This document shows, one piece after another, positions 1 to 6,230 of a stretch of DNA of 6,576 nt. The position numbers were made by a program, and so were the translations under genes. Numbering within the stretch: position 1 is the first letter of the stretch; each line of letters starts with the position of its first letter. Below the pieces are notes generated by a model that saw nothing but the letters and a program-made list of their open reading frames with translations, ran no database searches and had not been told where the DNA came from. Source of the DNA: Pseudomonadota bacterium (lineage in GTDB: Bacteria > Pseudomonadota > Alphaproteobacteria > Acetobacterales > Acetobacteraceae); assembly GCA_021808205.1 (NCBI GenBank), contig JAKBCD010000110.1:1-6576 (forward strand), written 5' to 3'.

Positions 1-1078
1 TCTCCTTGGTCTGGCCTTGGAAATGCGGGTCACGGATGAACAGCGAGAGCTTGGCGCGCAGGCCGCCAAGCACATCGTCCGCGATGAGGGCGCTACCTCG
101 CTTGTTGCCGCGGGTCTCGGCCCAGGCGCGCAGGCCCTTCAGCAGGGCGCTGCGCATGCCGGCCTCGTGGGTACCACCCAGCGGCGTTGGCACGGTGTTG
201 CAATACGTGTCGATGGTGCCTTCGCCCTGCTCGACCCAGGCCAGCGCCCATTCCAACTTGCCTTGCTCCTGGCCGTTCACAGGCGCGAATTTTGCCTCCC
301 CGGCCCAGATCTCGGGCAGCACCAGCGCTGCTTCGCCGAGCTCCGCGGCAAGTGAATCGCGCAAGCCACCGGGGAAATGCAATTCCGCCTCGGCAGGCAC
401 ATCCGACTCGGCTTTCAGCAGGCTGGCATCGCACGCCCAGCGGATTTTCACACCCCGGAACAGATACGCCTTGGACCGGCAAAGCTTGAACAGCCTAGCG
501 GGCGAGAATTTCAGAGCCCCGAAAATTTCAGTATCGGGGATGAAGCTGATGGACGTGCCGCGCCGGTTGGGGACGGCTCCTACCTCAACGAGCTTGGTGA
601 CCGGCTGCCCGCGCTCGAAGTTCTGCCGGTAGAGTTTTTTCTCCCGTGCCACCTCGGCGATGAAGCTTGAGGACAGCGCGTTCACCACCGAGGAGCCGAC
701 ACCGTGCAACCCGCCCGAGGTGGCATAGGCCTTGCCAGAGAACTTGCCGCCGGAATGCAGCGTGGTGAGGATCACCTCCAGCGCGGATTTGGTCTTGAAT
801 TTCGGGTGCGGGTCGACCGGGATACCACGGCCATTATCGCGGATGGTAAGCTGGTTGTTGACGCCTAAGCTCAGTTCGATGGTGGTGGCATGGCCGGCCA
901 CCGCTTCGTCCATAGAGTTGTCGAGGATTTCCGCGGCGAGGTGATGCAAGGCGTTCTCATCGGTGCCGCCGATATACATGCCCGGCCGCCGGCGGACTGG
1001 CTCCAGCCCCTCCAGAACCTCGATATCCTTGGCGCCGTAGCTGTCCCTGACGGGAATATTCTCGAAAAGATCGCTCAA
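1..1078 (-). CDS. parE: DNA topoisomerase IV subunit B (ParE), 3'-truncated by window edge
   Basis: This is the ATPase subunit of topoisomerase IV. With ParC it decatenates and relaxes DNA in the cytoplasm at chromosome segregation. About 359 codons are present and the C-terminal TOPRIM part lies outside the window. The GHKL ATPase motifs read clearly: N-box EILDNSMDEA (residues 50-59, E50 and N54), DNGRGIPVDPH (81-91), the ATP-lid glycine motif GGLHGVGSS (122-130), and the QGQTK loop near residues 354-358, whose lysine contacts ATP in this family. The stretch KSALEVILTTLHSGGKFSGK fits proteobacterial ParE better than GyrB. The start is TTG at 1078-1076, with AAGGAG nine bases upstream. No ATG or GTG lies in frame between it and the preceding in-frame stop at 1147-1145, and the next ATG (codon 34, in RRRPGMYIGG) would remove conserved N-terminal sequence. 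The patatin gene ends 66 nt upstream. Calling ParE rather than GyrB is my judgement from motif context. Confidence 0.95.
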   Translation of the reverse strand, partial: MSDLFENIPVRDSYGAKDIEVLEGLEPVRRRPGMYIGGTDENALHHLAAEILDNSMDEAVAGHATTIELSLGVNNQLTIRDNGRGIPVDPHPKFKTKSALEVILTTLHSGGKFSGKAYATSGGLHGVGSSVVNALSSSFIAEVAREKKLYRQNFERGQPVTKLVEVGAVPNRRGTSISFIPDTEIFGALKFSPARLFKLCRSKAYLFRGVKIRWACDASLLKAESDVPAEAELHFPGGLRDSLAAELGEAALVLPEIWAGEAKFAPVNGQEQGKLEWALAWVEQGEGTIDTYCNTVPTPLGGTHEAGMRSALLKGLRAWAETRGNKRGSALIADDVLGGLRAKLSLFIRDPHFQGQTKE

Positions 1079-1087
1079 AAGCGCCGA

Positions 1088-1093
1088 CTCCTT
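1088..1093 (-). promoter_or_regulatory. Ribosome binding site deciding the TTG start of parE
   Basis: AAGGAG is read on the minus strand, with nine bases between it and the TTG codon at 1078. It is a near-perfect Shine-Dalgarno sequence and is the main reason for placing the parE start at a non-ATG codon. It lies in the 66-nt gap after the patatin gene. Confidence 0.8.
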
Positions 1094-1144
1094 AACGCAC
1101 CGGGCATTCTGGTTGCCACGCCGCGAGGGGCGCAGGCAAGGGGG

Positions 1145-2317
1145 TTATTCCCCCGTGCGATGCAGATCGAAGGAGCGGATTCCAGGGGTGCCGCTGAATT
1201 GCAGCCAATCCGTGTGGGTCAGCGTGTTGCGGGTGTCGTAATAGCCGGTGCGCCAATGCTCCTTCATGGAAATACGGCTGAATTCGTAATCCTTGGCATC
1301 GCCCTCATAGGCTTTCTGTTTGTAGATGAGCTGCATGATGTTGATTTCGGGCAGATGCTGCAGCTCGGCTTTGGTTGCTTTCTGCTCCGGGCTTAAATCC
1401 GTCTCGTGCAGTTTTTCCAGCGCGTCCCGCAAGAGCCGTTTCAACTCGTGGGTCTCAAGGAAATGGTCTGTCGTGGTGCGGGTGCGCGAGGAATATTGAA
1501 TATCTTTCTGCCTGGCCAGAACCTCAGGCATGTCGCGCGGGATGGCACCCTGGGCGGAAAACAGATCGACCTGAAAGGCGAGGAGGTTTTTCGAGCCAAT
1601 ATTGTCCAGAAGATGCTGCAGCGGGGTATTGGAGACGAGGCCGCCATCCCAATAATGGTGACGCCCGATGCGGATCATCGGCAGGCCCGGCGGCAGCGCG
1701 CCAGACGCCATGATATGCTCGGGCTCCACCTCGCGGACGGCATTGTCGAAATATATGAAGTTGGCGGTCTCGACATTCACGGCACCAACCGCGAACCGGA
1801 CATGCCCCTCATTGATCAGCTTGAAATTCACCAGCTTTTCCAAGGTTTGGTGAAGGGGTGAGGTGTCGTACATCGCCGTGGCAAAGCGGGCCCCGCGCGG
1901 CGCGAAAAAGCCCGATAATGGCACCGGCTGGAAGAAGCCCGGCTGCCCGAAGATCATGCCCTGCGTTGCCGAAAGCCCGTTGCGAAGCTTGCGGGCGCTG
2001 TCGCCCTCGAACCAGGTGGTGTAGGGGTCGCGCGCGGTGATATCCATCCAGAATTTTTCGAGCTTCTCCACCCGGTGCTCAGGTTTGTTGCCGGCGATGA
2101 TGGCCGCGTTCACCGCCCCTATGGAAACGCCAGCCACCCAGTCTGGCTCCAGCCCGGCCTCATGCAGCGCCTGATACACGCCCGCCTGATACGCCCCCAG
2201 CGCACCGCCGCCTTGCAGCACGAGCCCGATCTTATCGCAGCCTTTCGGGCGGGCGATGGGCGAGATCGGCGGGAGCGGCTTACGGTGTGGGCGCTTCGGG
2301 TCGGAAAATATGTCCAT
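1145..2317 (-). CDS. Patatin-like phospholipase with DUF3734-type C-terminal region
   Basis: The protein has 390 residues and is a predicted serine acyl hydrolase acting on phospholipid or other acyl esters with a Ser-Asp dyad. The patatin core starts near residue 30. It shows the oxyanion-hole motif GGGALGAY (36-43), the nucleophile elbow GVSIG with Ser65, and the DGG motif with Asp224 (WDGGLVSN). The conserved stretch MASGALPPG lies at about 203-211. Beyond about residue 250, the sequence around ARQKDIQYSSR and the late INIMQLIYK and FSRISMKEHW stretches resemble the DUF3734 extension of proteobacterial patatins. No signal peptide or membrane segment is visible, and the N-terminus is basic and proline-rich, so a cytosolic or membrane-peripheral location is inferred. 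I place the start at ATG 2317 because AAGGAA lies ten bases upstream. An in-frame GTG at 2335 would add six residues but has no obvious ribosome binding site. The true substrate is unknown; some related patatins are linked to polyhydroxybutyrate granules, but nothing here shows that. Confidence 0.9.
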   Translation of the reverse strand: MDIFSDPKRPHRKPLPPISPIARPKGCDKIGLVLQGGGALGAYQAGVYQALHEAGLEPDWVAGVSIGAVNAAIIAGNKPEHRVEKLEKFWMDITARDPYTTWFEGDSARKLRNGLSATQGMIFGQPGFFQPVPLSGFFAPRGARFATAMYDTSPLHQTLEKLVNFKLINEGHVRFAVGAVNVETANFIYFDNAVREVEPEHIMASGALPPGLPMIRIGRHHYWDGGLVSNTPLQHLLDNIGSKNLLAFQVDLFSAQGAIPRDMPEVLARQKDIQYSSRTRTTTDHFLETHELKRLLRDALEKLHETDLSPEQKATKAELQHLPEINIMQLIYKQKAYEGDAKDYEFSRISMKEHWRTGYYDTRNTLTHTDWLQFSGTPGIRSFDLHRTGE

Positions 2318-2326
2318 TGGCAGTGT

Positions 2327-2332
2327 TTCCTT
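2327..2332 (-). promoter_or_regulatory. Ribosome binding site favouring the internal ATG of the patatin gene
   Basis: AAGGAA on the minus strand sits about ten bases before ATG 2317. It overlaps the first codons of the alternative GTG reading (2335), which argues that the GTG start is an over-extension. Confidence 0.6.
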
Positions 2333-2412
2333 CACGGGCAGGTTGAAGCGGAGATGCTGAGGATATTCATGCCCGCCCAGATTTGGCTGTCAGACCAGCT
2401 ATACCGGGCGGT

Positions 2413-3069
2413 TCAGCGCAGGTGCTCGGCAAAGAAAGCCAGCGAACGCAGCTCTGCCAGCTCCCAATCCTTGGCGCTGTAGCTGGCCCGGGCCTCGCAG
2501 CCAAAGCCATGCTGAGCACCGGCATAGACCAACACCTCCAGGCCGGGCTGTGCGGCCTTGATCGCCTCGACATCGTGCATCGGGATGCTATGGTCCTCGG
2601 CGCCGAAATGCATCTGCACCGGACAGTTGGGCTTGGCGGCCTTTTTTGCGGCAATGCCGCCGCCATACCAGCAGCTCGCCGCCCTGAAGCGTTTGGTTTG
2701 TGTGGCAGCATCCCAGGCCAGCGTGCCGCCCCAGCAATAGCCGATGATGCCCACGGGCTTGCAGGCGAGAGCATCGGCGGTGGCTTCAAGATCCAGCAGC
2801 GCCTGTTCGTCGGAGATCTTTGCGCGCGCCTCCCGCCCGGCATTGATTCCCTCCTCGGTGTAATCCAGCTCGATGTCAGGACCCACGCGGTCGAACATGG
2901 CTGGGGCCAAGACGCGGTAGCCGTAGCCGGCCAGGCGCTCCGCCACGCTGCGGATATGCTTATTGACGCCGAAAATCTCCTGCACGACGACCAGGGCGCG
3001 TGGGGCGTTCACGTTGCCGGCCTCGAAGGTTCGAAATTTATGTCCGTCTGCGGCGGTCAGCGTCATCAT
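2413..3069 (-). CDS. Dienelactone hydrolase family protein (carboxymethylenebutenolidase-like)
   Basis: The protein has 218 residues and is an alpha/beta hydrolase of the dienelactone hydrolase family. Its founding members hydrolyse dienelactones in chloroaromatic breakdown, but many chromosomal copies have unknown substrates. The catalytic triad can be read directly: Cys112 in GYCWGG, Asp159 in GAEDHSIP and His187 in GAQHGFG. The early VVVQEIFGVN segment carries the conserved glutamate (Glu31) that in the family helps control the nucleophilic cysteine. There is no signal peptide, so it is cytosolic. Two ATG codons stand in tandem (3069 and 3066); I choose the first because AAAGGA (3086-3081) lies 11 bases upstream. 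A longer reading from 3231 would overlap the Nudix gene by 128 bp and is not credible. The gene follows the Nudix gene by 34 nt, so the two are probably co-transcribed. No aromatic-degradation genes are nearby, so a catabolic role is not supported by context. Confidence 0.9.
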   Translation of the reverse strand: MMTLTAADGHKFRTFEAGNVNAPRALVVVQEIFGVNKHIRSVAERLAGYGYRVLAPAMFDRVGPDIELDYTEEGINAGREARAKISDEQALLDLEATADALACKPVGIIGYCWGGTLAWDAATQTKRFRAASCWYGGGIAAKKAAKPNCPVQMHFGAEDHSIPMHDVEAIKAAQPGLEVLVYAGAQHGFGCEARASYSAKDWELAELRSLAFFAEHLR

Positions 3070-3103
3070 GGGGCTGTTGGTCCTTTCCTGGGTCGCTCGC
3101 AAT

Positions 3104-3580
3104 TCAGCCTTGCGCGTAGGGCGCAAAATCCTGCGCCAGCCTTTCATAGATGTCGCGTTTAAATGCCACCGCAAGGTGCGGCAGCTCATCAAGGCGTACC
3201 CATTTCCATTCTTCAAATTCAGGGTGTGCATCAGCGTGCAGGTTGATGTCGGAATCCTTGCCGGAGAAACGCAGCGCGAACCATCTCTGACGCTGGCCGC
3301 GATATTTGCCCTTCCAGGCCACGCCCACCAGATGCGGCGGCAGGTCGTAGAGCAGCCAATCCGGATGTTCGGCCAGGATTTCGGCCTTGTCAGTGCCGAT
3401 CTCTTCCTTCAGCTCGCGCAGAACCGCGAGGCGGATATTCTCGCCTTCATCAACGCCACCCTGGGGCAGTTGCCACGCATCGGGAAAGTCCTTGCGCCGG
3501 CCCACGAACACTAGCCCGTTTTGCGAGAACAACACAGCCCCGACATTCAGCCGGTAGGGCAGGGATTGGTTATCCACCAT
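3104..3580 (-). CDS. rppH: RNA pyrophosphohydrolase, RppH-type Nudix hydrolase
   Basis: The protein has 158 residues, close to the usual length of alphaproteobacterial RppH (also known as IalA or NudH). RppH removes pyrophosphate from the 5' triphosphate end of mRNAs and so opens them to RNase E decay; related enzymes also cleave dinucleoside polyphosphates. The Nudix box is complete: G41, E47, then R55-E56-L57 and E59-E60-I61-G62, matching GX5EX7REUXEEXGU. The flanking FVGRR and DAWQLPQGG segments upstream, and the downstream PEFEEWKWV segment, are typical of RppH rather than MutT. The start is ATG 3580, with AAGGAG six bases upstream. The gene lies 43 nt after ctpA and 34 nt before the dienelactone hydrolase gene. 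No feature looks unusual. Assignment to RppH rather than a general Ap4A hydrolase is by sequence resemblance. Confidence 0.92.
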   Translation of the reverse strand: MVDNQSLPYRLNVGAVLFSQNGLVFVGRRKDFPDAWQLPQGGVDEGENIRLAVLRELKEEIGTDKAEILAEHPDWLLYDLPPHLVGVAWKGKYRGQRQRWFALRFSGKDSDINLHADAHPEFEEWKWVRLDELPHLAVAFKRDIYERLAQDFAPYAQG

Positions 3581-3623
3581 GGCGCTCTCCTTGCTGAATG
3601 AAATCCAGTGGCTGCCTCAGGCT

Positions 3624-4997
3624 CTAGTTCGACGCCGTTGTCGTGGTGTCCGGTTTCATGTCCGCGATCAGCTTCAACGCCATCTGGAGCTGGAAATCCG
3701 TGGAGGGCTTGGTGGGGTCAAAAGCGGGCCAGTTGGCCGGTGGCTTGGCGGGGATGCTGGCGGCCACCGGCGGCAAGGGCGGCGCGGGCGGCAAGGGCGG
3801 GGCTTTCTCTTTGGTCGGGTTGGTGAAGGCGTGCAGCAGGTCGGTTTCACGAAGCTCGGAGAAACTATCCGCCGGTGTTGCGCTATCAGCGACATGAATA
3901 TTCGGCGTTACGCCGTAATCCTGGATCGATTTGCCCGACGGGGTAAAATATAGCGCCGTGGTCAGGCGCAGCGCGCCTTCGTTATCGATGGGGATGATCG
4001 TCTGCACGGACCCCTTGCCGAAGGTCTTCGTGCCCAGCACCAGCGCGCGGCGGTTCTGCTGCAAGGCGGCGGTCACAATTTCCGCGGCTGAAGCGGTACC
4101 GGCATTGGTCAGCACCACCATCGGCGCGCCATGCACAATATCATCGCCCTGGGCGTACCAGACCTGGTCGTCCTCGGCGTGACGGCCGTGGGTGGAGACG
4201 ATCTCGCCGCTGGAGAGGAAATCATCGCTCACCGCCACGGCCTGATCCAGCAACCCGCCGGGATTGTCCCGCAGATCCAGGATATAGCCATGAATATGCC
4301 CATGCGCCTGTTTGTTGAGGCTCTTCACCGCGGCGCGAATATGCGGGTCGGCGTTCTCATCGAAGCTGTCGAGCCGGATATAGCCGATGGGCCCGGCGGT
4401 GCTGGTGAGTAGCTTGCTTTTCACGTCGTCGATCTTGATGATCTCGCGTGTTAAGGTCACGTGCACGGGCGTGTTGATGCCGTTGCGCTTGAGGGTGAGG
4501 GTGATTTTGGTGCCCGGTGCCCCGCGCATGCGGCTCACCGCATCGTCCAGCGAGAGACCATCCGTTGCTTGGCCGTTGATTTCGACGATGATGTCGCCCG
4601 GCTTGATGCCAGCCCGCGCTCCTGGTGTGTCATCGATGGGGGTGATGACCTTCAGCAGACCACTCACTTCGGTCACTTCCAGCCCCAGCCCGCCGAACTG
4701 GCCGGAGGTTTGCACCTGCATGTCCGCATATTGCTGGGCGTTCATGTAGTTGGAATGCGGGTCCAGCCCCGAGAGCATGCCGTTCGCGGCATCGTAGATC
4801 AGCTTGTTCGTGGGTGGGTCGATCACGTAGTTCTGCTTGATCTGCGAGAGAATGTCGCCGAACAGCGAAAGTTGCTGATAGGTGCTGTCACTGGGGGAGG
4901 CCTGGCCAAACGCGCGCGATAATGGCTGCGTGAGCGAACCCGCGGCCAAACCCACCAAGAAAATTCCACCGAGCATCAAACCGCTTCGCAACCGCAT
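3624..4997 (-). CDS. ctpA: Carboxyl-terminal processing protease CtpA, S41 family
   Basis: The protein has 457 residues and is a periplasmic serine protease that trims or degrades proteins from their C-termini. Homologues act on cell-wall hydrolases, lipoproteins and other envelope proteins. Residues 1 to about 31 form a signal peptide or membrane anchor (two arginines, then a hydrophobic LMLGGIFLVGLAAG core). A PDZ domain follows at about 104-173, with GIKPGDIIVEINGQ. The S41 domain holds RDNPGGLLDQAV (243-254), the nucleophile Ser303 in GTASAAE, and the general base Lys328 in GTKTFGKGSVQ with Gln332. The 25-residue Ser-Lys spacing matches known Ctp proteases. The tail has a proline-rich linker (about 400-424) ending in a short DFQLQMALKLI helix. 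The start is ATG 4997, with AAGGAG (5012-5007) nine bases upstream; the stop is TAG. It follows the EnvC-like gene by 63 nt. Co-location with a peptidoglycan-amidase activator suggests shared work in wall remodelling, but a direct substrate relation is inference. Confidence 0.95.
   Translation of the reverse strand: MRLRSGLMLGGIFLVGLAAGSLTQPLSRAFGQASPSDSTYQQLSLFGDILSQIKQNYVIDPPTNKLIYDAANGMLSGLDPHSNYMNAQQYADMQVQTSGQFGGLGLEVTEVSGLLKVITPIDDTPGARAGIKPGDIIVEINGQATDGLSLDDAVSRMRGAPGTKITLTLKRNGINTPVHVTLTREIIKIDDVKSKLLTSTAGPIGYIRLDSFDENADPHIRAAVKSLNKQAHGHIHGYILDLRDNPGGLLDQAVAVSDDFLSSGEIVSTHGRHAEDDQVWYAQGDDIVHGAPMVVLTNAGTASAAEIVTAALQQNRRALVLGTKTFGKGSVQTIIPIDNEGALRLTTALYFTPSGKSIQDYGVTPNIHVADSATPADSFSELRETDLLHAFTNPTKEKAPPLPPAPPLPPVAASIPAKPPANWPAFDPTKPSTDFQLQMALKLIADMKPDTTTTASN
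3769..3800 (-). repeat. Tandem in-frame GC-rich repeat in the ctpA proline-rich linker
   Basis: Two identical 14-bp copies (plus strand GGCGGCAAGGGCGG, at 3769-3782 and 3787-3800) stand 18 bp apart. They encode a six-residue proline-rich unit, PPLPPA then PPLPPV, in the linker between the S41 domain and the C-terminal helix. The 18-bp period keeps the frame, so gain or loss of a unit would only change linker length. Confidence 0.7.
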
Positions 4998-5025
4998 AAA
5001 CGACGTCTCCTTCTCTGCGGGCGCA

Positions 5026-5058
5026 CGGCCCGGGCTTCATTAGATAGCATCCGGGCCG
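5026..5058 (-). other. GC-rich hairpin in the envC-ctpA gap
   Basis: In the 63-nt gap, CGGCCCGG (minus strand, 5058-5051) is followed after 17 nt by its exact complement CCGGGCCG (5033-5026), giving an 8-bp all-GC stem. It begins just after the envC stop codon and ends 13 nt before the ctpA ribosome binding site. No run of T follows, so it is not a classical rho-independent terminator. It could protect the 3' end of the upstream message, mark a processing site, or dampen readthrough. Function is inferred. Confidence 0.45.
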
Positions 5059-5060
5059 GA

Positions 5061-6230
5061 TTATCCAGAGTGCCCGGCGGCCAGCCAGGATGTCGGGTTA
5101 ACCGGCACACCGTTGCTGCGCAACTCGACGTAAAGATATGGCTGATGTGTGGGGTGGGCCGGGTCGAAGGCCTGCATGCTGCCCAGTGGCTGGCCATGTA
5201 GGACATGCTGACCCTGCGCCACGTCCAGATGGGCCATGCCCGCCAGCACGGCGGAAAACCCGCCCCCGCAACTAGCGATGACCACATTGCCGTAGCTGGG
5301 TAGCGGCCCAGCATACATGACGGTGCCGCCACAGGGGCTGGTGACGCGCCCCCCTGGTGCTGCGGCATAGGAAATGCCGGTGGAAGGCCCCGCCGGCGTT
5401 TGCGCGCCGTAGGGTTGGACCACATGCCCTGCCACCGGCGCGCCCGCCCCGCCGGCGGGCAGGTTGATGGGGCTTGCCTGCGGCGGCCCCTTCGGCACGA
5501 GCCGCGCGATGGCCTCATTCAGGCTTAAGAGTTCGTGTTTGGCCGTGGCGGCGGCGGCGGCTTCGGCCACGGCCTGGTTGGAATCCGCCTGCTCGGCGGC
5601 CTTGGCGTTGTTGATATCGCTGGAAAGTCTTGCTTCCGCCGCTTGTTGCGCGGCAACGGCCGCATCCAGCCGCAACCTTGCCACCTGCGCCTGGTTGATC
5701 GCGGCGGTCAGGCGCGTGGTCTCAGCCTTCACGGCGCTGGCCTGGGCGGCCACTTCCACCGCCATGCCCTGCATGATTGCGATACCGCGCACGGCATCCT
5801 GTGGCGAAAGCGGTGCCACGAGCAATGTTGTCGCCGGGGCAGAGGCCAGACGCTGCATCACAGGCAGTAATTTTTTCAGCGCCTCCTCGGCCTGATCCAG
5901 CTGCCCGGCGGCGTCGTTCTGTTGTGCGATGAGCCGGGCAAGCTGTGTGGCATCCTGTGAGGTTTGGTCTTCCAACCCGCGCAGGGCGGTGGCGGTGCGG
6001 GCCAGTTGCTGCGCCAGGGCTGTTGCCTTGGCCGCCACGGCGCGGCGGTGCGCGGCTGCTGCCAGTGCGGCCTCCTGATGCGACTTTATCTCCGCCAAGG
6101 CAGCGGCGCGGCGGGCTTGCAGGCTGGCAGCGTCGCTCTTATGCCTCGCTTCCTTGGCAAGAGCGCTCCCCGCCAGGCCAAGCCATAGGGCGGCAAGGGC
6201 CGCCCGGTGAAGGTAGCGCGCCGGCTTCAC
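5061..6230 (-). CDS. EnvC-like murein hydrolase activator (coiled coil plus degenerate LytM/M23 domain)
   Basis: The protein has 389 residues and is probably periplasmic. Its N-terminus is basic and then hydrophobic, with a good signal peptidase site after GSALA (residue 25). Residues about 33-130 and 155-245 are rich in Ala, Gln, Glu and Lys and look like coiled coil. A Gly/Pro/Ala linker (about 248-268) leads to a C-terminal LytM-like domain (about 269-383) containing SYGNVVIA, AHLDVAQGQHVLHGQPLG and VNPTSWL. The zinc ligands of active M23 enzymes appear lost: the HxxxD position reads SxxxS (283-287), and the HxH site reads YLY (365-367), although His334 is kept. This matches EnvC, which does not cut peptidoglycan but activates amidases at division. 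The GTG start is forced, since the in-frame gpmI stop codon lies directly upstream and no other start precedes the signal peptide. No Shine-Dalgarno sequence is visible, so translation is probably coupled to gpmI. Two cysteines (300 and 321) may form a disulfide. The partner amidase is not in the window. Confidence 0.88.
   Translation of the reverse strand: MKPARYLHRAALAALWLGLAGSALAKEARHKSDAASLQARRAAALAEIKSHQEAALAAAAHRRAVAAKATALAQQLARTATALRGLEDQTSQDATQLARLIAQQNDAAGQLDQAEEALKKLLPVMQRLASAPATTLLVAPLSPQDAVRGIAIMQGMAVEVAAQASAVKAETTRLTAAINQAQVARLRLDAAVAAQQAAEARLSSDINNAKAAEQADSNQAVAEAAAAATAKHELLSLNEAIARLVPKGPPQASPINLPAGGAGAPVAGHVVQPYGAQTPAGPSTGISYAAAPGGRVTSPCGGTVMYAGPLPSYGNVVIASCGGGFSAVLAGMAHLDVAQGQHVLHGQPLGSMQAFDPAHPTHQPYLYVELRSNGVPVNPTSWLAAGHSG

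Noticed and set aside
6..632. Plus-strand open reading of 208 residues antisense to parE
   Set aside because: The opposite strand encodes an unbroken ParE with all ATPase motifs. The plus-strand product is Ser/Pro/Arg-rich, resembles no family I know, and is the expected mirror of high-GC codon use.
1113..1139. Possible hairpin in the patatin-parE gap (TTGCC/GGCAA)
   Set aside because: The stem is only 5 bp with an imperfect, asymmetric interior and no T-tract, so it is too weak to call.
890..1396. Plus-strand open reading of 168 residues over the parE-patatin junction
   Set aside because: It overlaps two well-supported minus-strand genes and shows no recognisable domain.
2373..2411. Possible terminator hairpin between the dienelactone hydrolase and patatin genes
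   Set aside because: CCGCCC/GGGCGG arms of 6 bp enclose a 27-nt loop with only a small inner GCTG/CAGC stem, and no T-tract follows. Such short pairings are common in high-GC DNA.
2383..3162. Plus-strand open reading of 259 residues antisense to the dienelactone hydrolase gene
   Set aside because: It spans a clear hydrolase with an intact Cys-Asp-His triad and runs across both ends of that gene. It has no recognisable domain, and its length is explained by few stop codons in high-GC DNA.
3070..3231. N-terminal extension of the dienelactone hydrolase to 272 residues
   Set aside because: It would overlap the Nudix gene by 128 bp, the added residues do not look like the family, and a ribosome binding site supports the start at 3069.
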